Source of the DNA: Akkermansiaceae bacterium UBA1315
GTDB lineage: Bacteria > Verrucomicrobiota > Verrucomicrobiia > Verrucomicrobiales > Akkermansiaceae
Assembly (NCBI GenBank): GCA_002307065.1
Contig: DBTN01000006.1
Span: 13,231-77,230 of the forward strand
Direction: 5' to 3'
Length of the DNA stretch: 64,000 nt
Shown: positions 23,483 through 31,746 of the stretch, piece by piece
Position numbering within the stretch: the first letter of the stretch is position 1
Layout: each line of letters begins with the position of its first letter
Notes under the pieces: model-generated
Told to the model about the DNA's origin: nothing
What the model saw: only the letters and a program-made list of their open reading frames with translations
Database searches by the model: none
Position numbers and translations under genes: made by a program

Positions 23483-24190
23483 TTAGAATTCAGTCAGGGA
23501 AGTGGGAATGTCGATCTGCTCAGGGCTGCGAAACACCGAAGTCCGGCCGTTTCTCCAGATCACAAATCCGCCAAAATCGCGCTTCGCCGCACTCGTGACA
23601 CGGGGTTTTTCCGCACCCGGAGGTCTCGCACCGGTGCCTACGACAAAGCTCGCTCCCGGAGTGGTGCAGATACCTTCCGAGTTAAATTCGTAAGCAATGT
23701 AATCCCCCGCGAAATCCGACTTCACCGTATCCGACTGGCTCAGCGTCATGCGCATCGTTTGGGTATCACCCGCACCACTTGCATGGTCCTCACGGCTGAG
23801 ATCCTGACTGTAATAAACCTGATCGGGTAAAACGGTGCCGCGATTGGCAATGACCCAATCACCCTCAATCGGGTCACCCGTCGCGGCATCTTGATTTTCG
23901 TAAGCAACGATAACACGCCGGAGGTAAACTTCCGGCCGCTTTGGATCGTTCACGTCCACCAGCACCAGCGCTCGAGTTTTTTTGCTGATGGCGATCGTAC
24001 GGGCCTCGTCAAAAATCGCTTCCGCATTTGCCACCGCGGTAGGCACGCCTTTACCGGCGCTGATATTGCCGATACCGATCGCTCCGATCGTCATCAGAAT
24101 GGAAATGATCGCAATGACCGTGAGCAATTCCACCAAGGAAAAGCCGGGAGAGCGCGATGGAACACGCCGGATTGAGTGATTGAAGTCCAT
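23483..24190 (-). CDS. prepilin-like protein, Verru_Chthon cassette protein D type
   Basis: The product from the ATG at 24190 has 235 residues. A basic leader (HSIRRVPSRSPG) precedes the prepilin helix FSLVELLTVIAIISILMTIG, with Glu at +5. The frame is open to 24265, but the extra 25 residues would place the leader too deep. The head resembles GspH/FimT-type minor pseudopilins (ALVLVDVNDPKRPEVYLRRV). It is first in the D-B-C operon. The large A component normally belonging to the cassette is not seen here. Confidence 0.78.
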   Translation of the reverse strand: MDFNHSIRRVPSRSPGFSLVELLTVIAIISILMTIGAIGIGNISAGKGVPTAVANAEAIFDEARTIAISKKTRALVLVDVNDPKRPEVYLRRVIVAYENQDAATGDPIEGDWVIANRGTVLPDQVYYSQDLSREDHASGAGDTQTMRMTLSQSDTVKSDFAGDYIAYEFNSEGICTTPGASFVVGTGARPPGAEKPRVTSAAKRDFGGFVIWRNGRTSVFRSPEQIDIPTSLTEF

Positions 24191-24265
24191 GGGTTTAGGA
24201 TTGAGTTTGATAAAATATTCGTCAAACTCCATCCGGACGCAAGCGCCAATGTCAATACATCGCAA

Positions 24266-25282
24266 TTACTTCGATGTCTTGTTTTCGGGATAACGCCCCG
24301 CTCTTGGACCGCTGATCCACTTCCACGCAGGACGGACCATGTCTCTCACATCGCGACGCGACGCGACCCAGCCGAGCTTTTCCTTTGCGAGCGATGGATC
24401 GGCAATCAATCGAGCCGGATCCCCTTCCCGCCGTGGCCCGTACTTCACGGGAACGGTCTTCCCCGATACTTCCTCGACCGCGGAAATGATTTCCTTCACG
24501 GAAACCCCAATACCGGTTCCAAGATTGCATTTCAACGACTCCCCACCCGCCGTCAGATGATCGAGCGCGCGCGCATGGGCGTCCGCCAGATCTTCGACGT
24601 GGATGTAATCGCGAATCCCGGTTCCGTCCGGCGTGTCATAATCCGTTCCAAAAACTTCGACAAATTCGATCTCTCCCGTAACCGCCATCATCACTCGCGG
24701 AATCAGGTGCGTTTCCGGGCGATGATCTTCGCCGATGAGGCCATCGGTCGAACAGCCGCTCGCATTGAAATAACGGAGACACGCGCTTTTCAAACCCCAC
24801 GCGCGATCGCAATCGGTCAAAATCCACTCCACCATCAGCTTGCTGCGACCATAGGAATTGATCGGATCTTGGGCGTTCGACTCGGTGATCGGCAATCGAT
24901 CAGGCGTCCCATAAGTGGCACAGGTGGAAGAAAAAACGAAAACTTTGCAGCCGAACTCCTCCATCACTTGAAGCAGCGCGATCGGCTCAGCGGTGTTGTT
25001 TTGATAATATTTCAGAGGATTCGTCACCGACTCGCCCACGTAAGCAAACGCTGCAAAGTGAACGACGGCGGTAAATTGGTGCTTTTGGAAAAGCCCGCGC
25101 ACCAGATCCCGATCGCCCACCTCGCCAACGACCAACTCCACCGAGGGATCGAGAATCGCTTCTTCGTGCCCGTATACCAAGCTGTCCAGCACGACAATTT
25201 TCCTCCCCTGTGATGCGAGCAAACGAACCGTATGGGAACCGATATAGCCGGCACCACCGGTCACAAGAATGGAATCTGACAT
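24266..25282 (-). CDS. galE: UDP-glucose 4-epimerase
   Basis: A 338-residue extended short-chain dehydrogenase that interconverts UDP-glucose and UDP-galactose using bound NAD. The NAD-binding motif VTGGAGYIGSH is at residues 7-17. The catalytic S/T is in VFSSTCATYG and the catalytic pair in SYGRSKLMVE (YxxxK). C-terminal GTG and REGD motifs (NLGTGIGVSV, PRREGDPARL) complete the family signature. The usual length is 330-340. It lies alone, 75 bases upstream of the prepilin operon, and supplies sugar nucleotides for glycans. Confidence 0.93.
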   Translation of the reverse strand: MSDSILVTGGAGYIGSHTVRLLASQGRKIVVLDSLVYGHEEAILDPSVELVVGEVGDRDLVRGLFQKHQFTAVVHFAAFAYVGESVTNPLKYYQNNTAEPIALLQVMEEFGCKVFVFSSTCATYGTPDRLPITESNAQDPINSYGRSKLMVEWILTDCDRAWGLKSACLRYFNASGCSTDGLIGEDHRPETHLIPRVMMAVTGEIEFVEVFGTDYDTPDGTGIRDYIHVEDLADAHARALDHLTAGGESLKCNLGTGIGVSVKEIISAVEEVSGKTVPVKYGPRREGDPARLIADPSLAKEKLGWVASRRDVRDMVRPAWKWISGPRAGRYPENKTSK

Positions 25283-25405
25283 ATATTAAAAAATGATTTC
25301 ATAGGAAGGAAACCGGGAGTCCCTCGCCATGTCAATCCAGCGGGCCAGAAACGCTCAGAAAATTCACGATAAGTGTTCGAATAGTTTCTTCCTTGGGCGA
25401 GTCTT

Positions 25406-26374
25406 ATGGCCATGAAGAAATCTTTCCGCGTCCTGGCAAGCACCGCCATCGGACTTGCAATCGCGACTTTAAGCTCCTGCGCGTATGACCCTTATTATTC
25501 GTCCTCCGCTGGCGTTTCTTACAGCTCGGGCAGCGGAGGGCTCGGCTATGGAGACGGTTATGGATATGGGAACAGTTCGTTTTCCACCTCGATATTCGTG
25601 AGCACGGGAGATCCACGTTGGGGCTACGATCCCTACACTTACAGCTATTACGACTACACCCGGCGGGCCTACTACGATCCGTATCTCTACGGCTATTACC
25701 CCGTCGGTTTCCGTCCTTACCGGGTCTATGGAGTACCCCATCCCCATGGCTGGAGACCAGGCCGCGGTTATTGCCCGCCGCCGAGCCGCATCCGCTCGAC
25801 CACTCTTTCCGGTTATCGCAATCGTGAAAGCCTGTATCGTAACACCAATTACTCTTGGGCACGCAGCGCCCGCCAAGATCAGAGCCGAGGCCCATCCAGT
25901 TCGGGATTTCGCCCACAAACCGGTCGCGATGGACGATATGATGGCCGCAACTCCGACAACAACCGGTTCGAAAACAGAGGACGAGATTCGAACGACCGGT
26001 TCCAAAATCGGAGCAGCGATTTCCGCCCTCAAACCACCCGGCCGACGGGAAACACCCGCATCGACTCAAACGACCGGTTCTCCGGCCAGCGCGAGGGAAG
26101 ATATGACGGAGGACGTCGCGAAGATTCCCAACGACGCGGTTTCCAGAATTCGAATCAGCGGCCAGACCGCCGCCCGTCGTCGCCCTCCGGCTTCAACAAT
26201 CCAGTCGCCACTAGCGAACGCGGAGGAAGCACGCCAACCGCCCAGATCCGCCCGCAGCAACGTTCTGCCGCGACCCGCGGCGAGGCCGCTTCGCCAAACC
26301 GGGGTCGGAACGAAGGCCGCCAACCCTCAAATTCGGGTGGTCGCCGCGAGGCGCGAGGCCGCACTCAAGATTGA
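25406..26374 (+). CDS. secreted lipoprotein rich in Tyr/Gly then Arg/Asn/Ser
   Basis: A 322-residue predicted lipoprotein: N-terminal helix LASTAIGLAIATLSSCAYDP with a lipobox L-S-S-C. Residues 30-130 are Tyr/Gly/Ser/Pro-rich (GYGDGYGYGNSSF, YDPYLYGYYPVGFRPYR). The C-terminal half is a low-complexity Arg/Asn/Ser/Asp/Gln region with repeated NRFENRGRDSNDRFQNR-like units. Such composition suggests a disordered, positively charged surface protein. ATG at 25412 is an alternative start. It is convergent with the rhomboid gene and ends one base before its stop. No homology is recognised. Confidence 0.7.
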   Translation: MAMKKSFRVLASTAIGLAIATLSSCAYDPYYSSSAGVSYSSGSGGLGYGDGYGYGNSSFSTSIFVSTGDPRWGYDPYTYSYYDYTRRAYYDPYLYGYYPVGFRPYRVYGVPHPHGWRPGRGYCPPPSRIRSTTLSGYRNRESLYRNTNYSWARSARQDQSRGPSSSGFRPQTGRDGRYDGRNSDNNRFENRGRDSNDRFQNRSSDFRPQTTRPTGNTRIDSNDRFSGQREGRYDGGRREDSQRRGFQNSNQRPDRRPSSPSGFNNPVATSERGGSTPTAQIRPQQRSAATRGEAASPNRGRNEGRQPSNSGGRREARGRTQD

Positions 26375-27127
26375 TCAATCCTTTCCCTCAATCGCTTCCC
26401 GCCGGGCTCGCTCCCGCTGGAGGCGATCGAGAGTGATTCGGGGACGCAGCATCCATTTCCCACAGAAATACCCCGCCAAGCCACCTCCAAAGTGGCAAGC
26501 GTGAGCGATGGAAAACCAAGCCCCCAATCCCCATCCATCGAGACGTTTCCCGATTTCGGAAAAACCAGGAAGGCCCAAATTCGGATCCACGAGCGCCAGC
26601 ACCAGTTCGGCAAGCAACACGCCCATGCCTAAACTTTGCGCCGAAACTGGTAACGGCCACATCCGTGACTGTGGCGATACCGTTGCGATGAAAAGCAAAA
26701 GGCTCGCACACCCGCCCGACCAGCCCACCAAAATCCGGACATCCGCTCCATTCGGAGCCATGAGTAGGTGAAAAATCCCTCCGCCCAAAATCCCGGCGAT
26801 CATGATTTTCACCACCGCACCTCGTCCCACCACGTATTCAATCGTCGAGCCTAGCAACAAGACAAACAGCGCATTGGTCGTCGCATGAACCATGCCTCCG
26901 TGAAGCAGGCCGTAGCTCAGCAACTGCCAGATCTTTCCCGAAAACACGCCAGATCGGGTTAGCCCGAATTCTTCGTAAAAACGGAAAAACCGGTCAAATC
27001 CGCCGCGCTCATTCACGAATGCCTGAATCGAAAGAATCAGCAGCGCGACCACCCAAACGGCCCTCGCCTTCAGCAGTTTCTCCGCTCGAAATCGCAGTGC
27101 TGGGAGATACACACCTGCCAATCGCAT
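26375..27127 (-). CDS. rhomboid family intramembrane serine protease
   Basis: A 250-residue membrane protein with about six helices. The rhomboid hallmarks are present: the helix-2 motif (LLHGGMVHATTNALFVLLLG, like H-x-x-x-H-x-x-x-N), the catalytic Ser in VGWSGGCASL (GxSG), and the catalytic His in ACHFGGGLAGYFCG. It cleaves single-pass membrane substrates within the bilayer. The substrate is unknown. It lies directly downstream of nuoC on the same strand (23 bases), so it may be co-transcribed with the complex I pair. Confidence 0.88.
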   Translation of the reverse strand: MRLAGVYLPALRFRAEKLLKARAVWVVALLILSIQAFVNERGGFDRFFRFYEEFGLTRSGVFSGKIWQLLSYGLLHGGMVHATTNALFVLLLGSTIEYVVGRGAVVKIMIAGILGGGIFHLLMAPNGADVRILVGWSGGCASLLLFIATVSPQSRMWPLPVSAQSLGMGVLLAELVLALVDPNLGLPGFSEIGKRLDGWGLGAWFSIAHACHFGGGLAGYFCGKWMLRPRITLDRLQRERARREAIEGKD

Positions 27128-27150
27128 GGGGCCGTGTATCTAAAATCGAA

Positions 27151-27720
27151 TCATTTGACAACCCGAGCGCGCGGCTCACGTCTCACCACGTCAGGAGCGC
27201 CCGCACTGGTCACGAATGGCCCACCCTCTAACGGCGCGACGCCGGTAAACGCGACGTCCGGCATATCCGTCGGCCGACCGGCCAATGGAAAATCCTTTCT
27301 CAATGGGAAAAACGGAAATCCCTCCCACATTAAGATCCGCTTGAGATTCGGGTGACCGGTAAACGGAATCCCCATCATATCCCAAACTTCCCGTTCGTGC
27401 CAATCCGCGCCTGCCCACAGATCCACCGCAGACGGAACGGATTCCTCTTCACTGACCTTCGCCTTGATCCGCAAATGCCGGGAATCATCAAGCGTGGCGA
27501 TTTCATAAACCATCTCAAACCGCGGATCGTCTCCAAAATGATCGAGACTGGAAATATCCAGAATCATCTCGTAGCCCAAGTCGTTCCGGCATTTCGCCAA
27601 AACGTCGTGTAACCCATCAAGCGTCACATGCACGGTCTGTTCACCGCGGAACTCGACCGTTTCCAAAACTTTCTCCCCAAAAGCTTCGCGGAGTTTTAAT
27701 GAATCTTCTGCAGCGGACAT
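27151..27720 (-). CDS. nuoC: NADH-quinone oxidoreductase subunit C
   Basis: A 189-residue 30-kDa subunit of complex I, located in the peripheral arm. The family signature is present: ADWHEREVWDMMGIPFTGHP followed by LKRILMWEGFPFFPLRKDFPL. The C-terminal PEGG-like tail of some NuoC proteins is replaced by a short extension. It follows nuoB with a 19-base gap. The other Nuo genes are not here, so the pair must work with subunits encoded elsewhere. Confidence 0.93.
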   Translation of the reverse strand: MSAAEDSLKLREAFGEKVLETVEFRGEQTVHVTLDGLHDVLAKCRNDLGYEMILDISSLDHFGDDPRFEMVYEIATLDDSRHLRIKAKVSEEESVPSAVDLWAGADWHEREVWDMMGIPFTGHPNLKRILMWEGFPFFPLRKDFPLAGRPTDMPDVAFTGVAPLEGGPFVTSAGAPDVVRREPRARVVK

Positions 27721-27739
27721 TTTCGGAAAATTAAAAATT

Positions 27740-28276
27740 TCAGGACATTTCCTCGATCATCGACCGCTTCTGATCTTCCATCGCGGATTCCCCTTCAATC
27801 TTCCGCTGAAGTTTCATCATCCCTTCGATCAAGGCCTCCGGACGCGGAGGACAGCCAGAAATGTAAACGTCAACGGGTATCAAACGATCAATTCCCTGAA
27901 GCACCGCGTAACTGCGATACATGCCACCACTCGATGCGCACGCGCCCATCGCGATGCACCATTTCGGCTCTGGCATTTGATCCCACACCCGTTTGACGGC
28001 GAGTGCCATTTTGTAAGTCACGGTTCCGGCGACAATCATCACATCGCTCTGACGAGGCGAAAAGCGCATCACCTCCATACCAAAACGGGAAATATCAAAC
28101 CGGCTCGAAGCAGTCGCCATCAGCTCAATCGCACAGCACGCCAGACCCATCGGCATCGGCCACAGCGAGTTCTTCCGCATCCAGTTCATCGCAGCATCGA
28201 CTCGGGTGAAGATCACATTGCCCTCGATCTTCGAGTCGTAGGCAGTGTGGGCGATCAATGGGGAGGGTGCGGCCAT
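27740..28276 (-). CDS. nuoB: NADH-quinone oxidoreductase subunit B
   Basis: A 178-residue subunit that carries iron-sulfur cluster N2, the last electron carrier before quinone. The cluster Cys are visible: [11 protein letters not shown] (adjacent Cys pair), ACASSGGMY and [18 protein letters not shown] is also diagnostic. It is the first gene of the nuoB-nuoC-(rhomboid) unit and has a CRP-like palindrome about 60 bases upstream. nuoA, normally before nuoB, is absent: the upstream gene is the divergent gluQ. Confidence 0.95.
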   Translation of the reverse strand: MAAPSPLIAHTAYDSKIEGNVIFTRVDAAMNWMRKNSLWPMPMGLACCAIELMATASSRFDISRFGMEVMRFSPRQSDVMIVAGTVTYKMALAVKRVWDQMPEPKWCIAMGACASSGGMYRSYAVLQGIDRLIPVDVYISGCPPRPEALIEGMMKLQRKIEGESAMEDQKRSMIEEMS

Positions 28277-28333
28277 AAAACTTTTTGGTTGCTGAAAACA
28301 CTCTGCGCTTCTGAACCGGTCTCCTCAAGAGGA

Positions 28334-28351
28334 TTGTGAAAATTTTCACAA
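28334..28351. promoter_or_regulatory. CRP/FNR-family-like operator upstream of nuoB
   Basis: A perfect palindrome TTGTGAAAATTTTCACAA, matching TGTGA-N6-TCACA. It lies 58 bases upstream of the nuoB start and also between nuoB and the divergent gluQ. A near-identical site lies upstream of actA. Confidence 0.6.
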
Positions 28352-28434
28352 GCGGCAAACCGCCGTCGGCACCGCGCCGATCTTCTTGAAGTCCCGCTCC
28401 CGACGTGCGAAAACCCGGCCTCTCCGCTTGTAAC

Positions 28435-29286
28435 GTGAAATCTTTCCGCACTCGTTTCGCCCCCAGCCCGACAGGACGGCTGCATCTGGGACATGCTTTA
28501 GCTGCGAAAGTCGCCCACGATCTGGCTCGAAAAAATGGCGGCGAATTTCTCCTCCGGCACGAAGACATCGACGGCAGCCGGATCCGCGAAGCCTATTACG
28601 CGGGCATCGAAGAGGATTTACGCTGGCTGGGAATCGATTGGGACGAAGAACCGCTCCGCCAAACCGATCGACTCCCCGCCTACGCTCAAGCGCTGAAATC
28701 CCTCCAAGACCAAGGTTTCGTTTATCCGTGTTTTTGCACCCGCCGCGACATCCAGAATGAAATCGCAACCATGGCGTCCGCTCCGCAAGGACCGGAAGGC
28801 CCGCTTTATCCTGGCACCTGCCGGGCGATTGATCCGCTCGAAGCTCAACGAAAAATCCAGGCTGGCCAACCGCACGCATGGCGATTGACCGCAAACCAGG
28901 CGGCAAAACAATCCGGTCCATTGACCTTTACCGACCTGCGTTTTGGAAAGATCCAAGTCGATCCCCTTCTTCTGGGAGACGTTGTGCTCGCCCGCAAGGA
29001 CATCGGATCGGCCTATCACCTCGCGGTTGTCGTGGACGATGCCTTTCAGAAAATCACCCACGTCACCCGCGGTGAAGATCTTCTTCCGTCGACCCACGTC
29101 CACCGAATCCTGCAATCCATCCTCAAGCTTCCAGAACCTCAATACCTGCATCACCAGCTGGTTCTCGATGAAACCGGTAAACGCCTCGCAAAAAGAAACG
29201 ACGCGCTTTCCCTCGCCACGCTCCGGGAAAACGGTGCAACGCCCGAATCGATCCTTCAGAAAATTCAGCTCAGCAGCGCAATCTGA
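28435..29286 (+). CDS. gluQ: glutamyl-Q tRNA(Asp) synthetase
   Basis: A truncated GluRS paralogue that attaches Glu to queuosine at the wobble position of tRNA-Asp. The HIGH-type motif is RFAPSPTGRLHLGHA and the KMSKS-type is RLAKRNDA. The zinc site of GluQRS is visible: CFC near residue 98-100, then LYPGTCR. There is no anticodon-binding domain, as expected at 283 residues (GluRS has about 470). GTG at 28435 puts the motif at the usual distance; GTG at 28405 would add ten residues. Its 3' end overlaps the convergent gntK by 22 bases. Confidence 0.88.
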   Translation: MKSFRTRFAPSPTGRLHLGHALAAKVAHDLARKNGGEFLLRHEDIDGSRIREAYYAGIEEDLRWLGIDWDEEPLRQTDRLPAYAQALKSLQDQGFVYPCFCTRRDIQNEIATMASAPQGPEGPLYPGTCRAIDPLEAQRKIQAGQPHAWRLTANQAAKQSGPLTFTDLRFGKIQVDPLLLGDVVLARKDIGSAYHLAVVVDDAFQKITHVTRGEDLLPSTHVHRILQSILKLPEPQYLHHQLVLDETGKRLAKRNDALSLATLRENGATPESILQKIQLSSAI

Positions 29287-29795
29287 GCGAGCACTTCTTC
29301 CACCACCGCTTCCATGGTTTGATCGATCGAAATCGTGATCACGTCCGATTCCGTCGCCAATGGTTCTTCCAACGCGGCAAACTGGGTCATCAGCATTTCA
29401 GACTTAAAAAAATGACCTTTTCGCGCAAGCATCCGCGCTTCGATCAGCGGAAAATCGCCCTGCAGATAGATAAAATAGAGATCCGAATTTCCCTCTCGCA
29501 GCCGGTCGCGATAACGCCGCTTAAGCGCGGAGCAAACCAAAAACGAGGATTCATTCGTCCGCTGCATCGCGAAAATCGCATCGTTCAATGCCGTCAACCA
29601 GGGTCCACGATCGTCATCATTCAACGATTGGCCCGCTGACATTTTTTCAATATTCGCCCGTGGATGAAGGTAGTCCCCATCGAGAAATGCTGCGCCTAAA
29701 CGACGCGCGACTTCAGCCGCGATCACGGATTTCCCACTGCCCGAAACGCCCATCACCACAAAAACCCGCCGCTTGTTTACCACCGAGTTGATCAT
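29265..29795 (-). CDS. gntK: gluconokinase
   Basis: A 176-residue kinase that phosphorylates gluconate to 6-phosphogluconate with ATP. The P-loop is VMGVSGSGKS (about 14-23). The family motifs are FLDGDYLHPRANIEKMSAG and LNDDDRGPWL, then VCSALKRRYRDRLR; all are diagnostic of GntK. The length is normal (about 175). It overlaps the start of the downstream DUF3820 gene region on the same strand by four bases at 29792-29795, so translational coupling is likely. Confidence 0.92.
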   Translation of the reverse strand: MINSVVNKRRVFVVMGVSGSGKSVIAAEVARRLGAAFLDGDYLHPRANIEKMSAGQSLNDDDRGPWLTALNDAIFAMQRTNESSFLVCSALKRRYRDRLREGNSDLYFIYLQGDFPLIEARMLARKGHFFKSEMLMTQFAALEEPLATESDVITISIDQTMEAVVEEVLAQIALLS

Positions 29796-30106
29796 TCAAA
29801 ATCGAACCGTTTCTGACGGCGAGGTTGCAATCGAAAACGACCGCCATTTTTGTTCCGAATCGGGTCAAAAACGGAATCCATGCCTACCGATTTAATCTCG
29901 CAAACTTGCGCCATCAACTCGCCCAGCCGGCCCTTCGGAAATCCTCTTTCCTTGAACCATGCGAGATACTCCGGAGGCAGATCCATGATCGGAACCCCAG
30001 ACGGAGGGTAAGCGGCAATGCCGAACTTTCCGAACGGCATTCGCGTGTTGCCGATTTCAATCAGCAGGTTTCTAAAATCTTCCCGGTCGATGTCGGTGAA
30101 GTCCAT
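29792..30106 (-). CDS. DUF3820 family protein
   Basis: The product from the ATG at 30106 has 104 residues; the frame is open to 30130. The family pattern is clear: TRMPFGKFG, then IMDLPPEYLAWFKERGFPKGRLGELM. Members are small proteins sometimes annotated as quorum-sensing-regulated virulence factors, with no proven function here. Its stop overlaps the gntK start by four bases. It lies ten bases or so beyond coxB on the same strand and could receive read-through from the respiratory operon. Confidence 0.75.
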   Translation of the reverse strand: MDFTDIDREDFRNLLIEIGNTRMPFGKFGIAAYPPSGVPIMDLPPEYLAWFKERGFPKGRLGELMAQVCEIKSVGMDSVFDPIRNKNGGRFRLQPRRQKRFDFE

Positions 30107-30140
30107 CGGACCGGTTTTAAAACATCCCAAGCAATCCGGA

Positions 30141-30911
30141 TTACGGCGCTTTGGTATTCGCCTTCTTGGCGGTTTCGGACTGGCTGTCGAACCACTTCAT
30201 GAACTCATCGTTACCGACGACTTCCATCGATCCGACCATGTTCGCGTGACCTTCTCCGCAAAGCTGACCGCAAATCACGAAAGTTTCCATCGCGCGCACC
30301 GGGGTGAACCACATCGGAATTTCTTTCCCAGGAATCGCATCCTGCTGAATGCGCATCGGCACAATCGAATAGTTGTGAATCACGTCTTTTGAACCGATGT
30401 TCAAAACCGCAGGACGATTGGTGGCGATCTTCAAAATCGGGCTTGTGAAGTCATCGAGCGCGTTCGGATCGCTGTAATCGATACCAAGATCGTTGGAACC
30501 CGAAATCAGCATCGGGTCGTGGCGACCGAATTTTCCGTCAGCGCCGGAATAATGGTAAGTCCAACCAAATTGCCAGCCGACCACCCGAACCCGTACTGGA
30601 TCGAGTTGCTGCACCGTCTCCCATCGGTCCGTGCGGTCCGCCCAAAGAGGAAACGCAAAACCCAGAAGCAAAACCGCCTCGATAATGATCACACCGATCT
30701 CGATGTGACTGGAAAGGTGACTGCGCACCCCTTCATACGAAGCCTTCGGATTCCGGCGATGCCAGAAACGGAAAAGGCAATAGAGGAAAAAGAGCGTCCA
30801 ACCGACAAAAAGGGCGATCATAAACCAGTGAACCACATCGAGAATGTGATCCACGTCAGCGCCGTGGACGGAGAAATTTTCAGGGATGCCAAGTAACTTC
30901 GAAGGACTCAT
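30141..30911 (-). CDS. coxB: cytochrome c oxidase subunit II
   Basis: A 256-residue subunit with two N-terminal membrane helices (WFMIALFVGWTLFFLYCLF and IGVIIIEAVLLLGFAFPLW) and a periplasmic cupredoxin domain. The CuA site is CGQLCGEGHANM, with an upstream His in VIHNYS; CuA receives electrons from cytochrome c and passes them to haem a. No C-terminal haem c domain is present, so this is not a caa3-type fusion; separate cytochromes c in the operon may donate. It is last of the respiratory operon, after two tiny membrane proteins. Confidence 0.93.
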   Translation of the reverse strand: MSPSKLLGIPENFSVHGADVDHILDVVHWFMIALFVGWTLFFLYCLFRFWHRRNPKASYEGVRSHLSSHIEIGVIIIEAVLLLGFAFPLWADRTDRWETVQQLDPVRVRVVGWQFGWTYHYSGADGKFGRHDPMLISGSNDLGIDYSDPNALDDFTSPILKIATNRPAVLNIGSKDVIHNYSIVPMRIQQDAIPGKEIPMWFTPVRAMETFVICGQLCGEGHANMVGSMEVVGNDEFMKWFDSQSETAKKANTKAP

Positions 30912-30932
30912 GAGAATGGTAAAAAGGAAAAA

Positions 30933-31145
30933 TCAATGAGAGGAGTTGGGACGGACGTATTCGTCATTCAGAGCCGGATCGAGATTCGAGCTTTCGCGTT
31001 TCATCAGCCGGACCATGAAAAAGATCACGCCGCCAAGCACCGCGAGAATAACGATCAAAAGAAAGAAAATCGACCAGCCTGCGGCATCGCCGCCGCCGAG
31101 TGCCATGTTAGCCTGGCACGTTGCACAAGAGAGAAACAGATTCAT
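30933..31145 (-). CDS. small membrane protein of the oxidase operon, 70 aa
   Basis: A one-helix protein: an N-terminal segment with CATC, a Gly-rich turn, then the helix SIFFLLIVILAVLGGVIFFMV and a charged cytoplasmic tail. It lies 21 bases before coxB and 22 bases after the 66-aa gene. The CATC pair might bind metal or form a disulfide; it could be an assembly factor or small structural subunit of the oxidase (inference from position). Confidence 0.7.
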   Translation of the reverse strand: MNLFLSCATCQANMALGGGDAAGWSIFFLLIVILAVLGGVIFFMVRLMKRESSNLDPALNDEYVRPNSSH

Positions 31146-31167
31146 GGGAAATGGATGTTCAGATTTC

Positions 31168-31368
31168 TCAAAGCAGGATTTGCCCCGCCTTGCGGTAAAA
31201 ATAGACTCCGTAAACCGGCATCAAAAGCGCTCCGATGATTCCAATGACTCCAAGAATTGAGGACATGGTCGAAGGCTCCGAATTCAACAAGTAGGCCCAC
31301 AACGCAAGGAACACGCAGAGCAACGTGCTGATGGTGACAAAAACGATGTGAAAACCTTTGAGTGACAT
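31168..31368 (-). CDS. small membrane protein of the oxidase operon, 66 aa
   Basis: A two-helix protein (FVTISTLLCVFLALWAYLL and MSSILGVIGIIGALLMPVYGVYF). It lies 9 bases downstream of the subunit IV gene. Similar small hydrophobic proteins accompany oxidase subunits III and IV in other genomes, but I recognise no named family. Confidence 0.7.
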   Translation of the reverse strand: MSLKGFHIVFVTISTLLCVFLALWAYLLNSEPSTMSSILGVIGIIGALLMPVYGVYFYRKAGQILL

Positions 31369-31377
31369 GGCGAGAAA

Positions 31378-31710
31378 TTATTTAAAGAACGGATCGTGAA
31401 GCGGATCACTGTATGCCAGCGCGGTAAGTGCTCCCAGACAGATGACAAATACGATACCTGATCCGAAAATCCAGTAAATGGCCTTCTTTTCGTGATTCAA
31501 GTGCATGAACACGTAGGCGACCAAACTGGCTTTCACGCTGGCGATCAGGAGACCGAGAACACAGTCCCACATGTCAAAGCCGTGACGACCGATGTCGAGC
31601 GCAGGCAAGGTCGCGACCAAAACGGTCAGAACCGTACCAAGGAAAAGAATGCCACAAACAATCAGGTACGAGGTGGTTGCCTTTTTGATTTCTTCAGGAG
31701 AATTGGCCAT
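31378..31710 (-). CDS. coxD: cytochrome c oxidase subunit IV (prokaryotic type)
   Basis: A 110-residue protein with three membrane helices. The central motif (LLIASVKASLVAYVFMHL, with K and H within the second helix) is diagnostic of the prokaryotic subunit IV family (cytochrome C oxidase subunit IV/CyoD-like). It helps assemble the oxidase and is not catalytic. It follows coxC by 36 bases. Confidence 0.88.
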   Translation of the reverse strand: MANSPEEIKKATTSYLIVCGILFLGTVLTVLVATLPALDIGRHGFDMWDCVLGLLIASVKASLVAYVFMHLNHEKKAIYWIFGSGIVFVICLGALTALAYSDPLHDPFFK

Positions 31711-31746
31711 GAGGTAAAAATGGTGTGATGGGAAAATTTGGGTGAA

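Noticed and set aside
24176..25213. 345-residue plus-strand open frame opposite galE
   Set aside because: Antisense shadow of galE.
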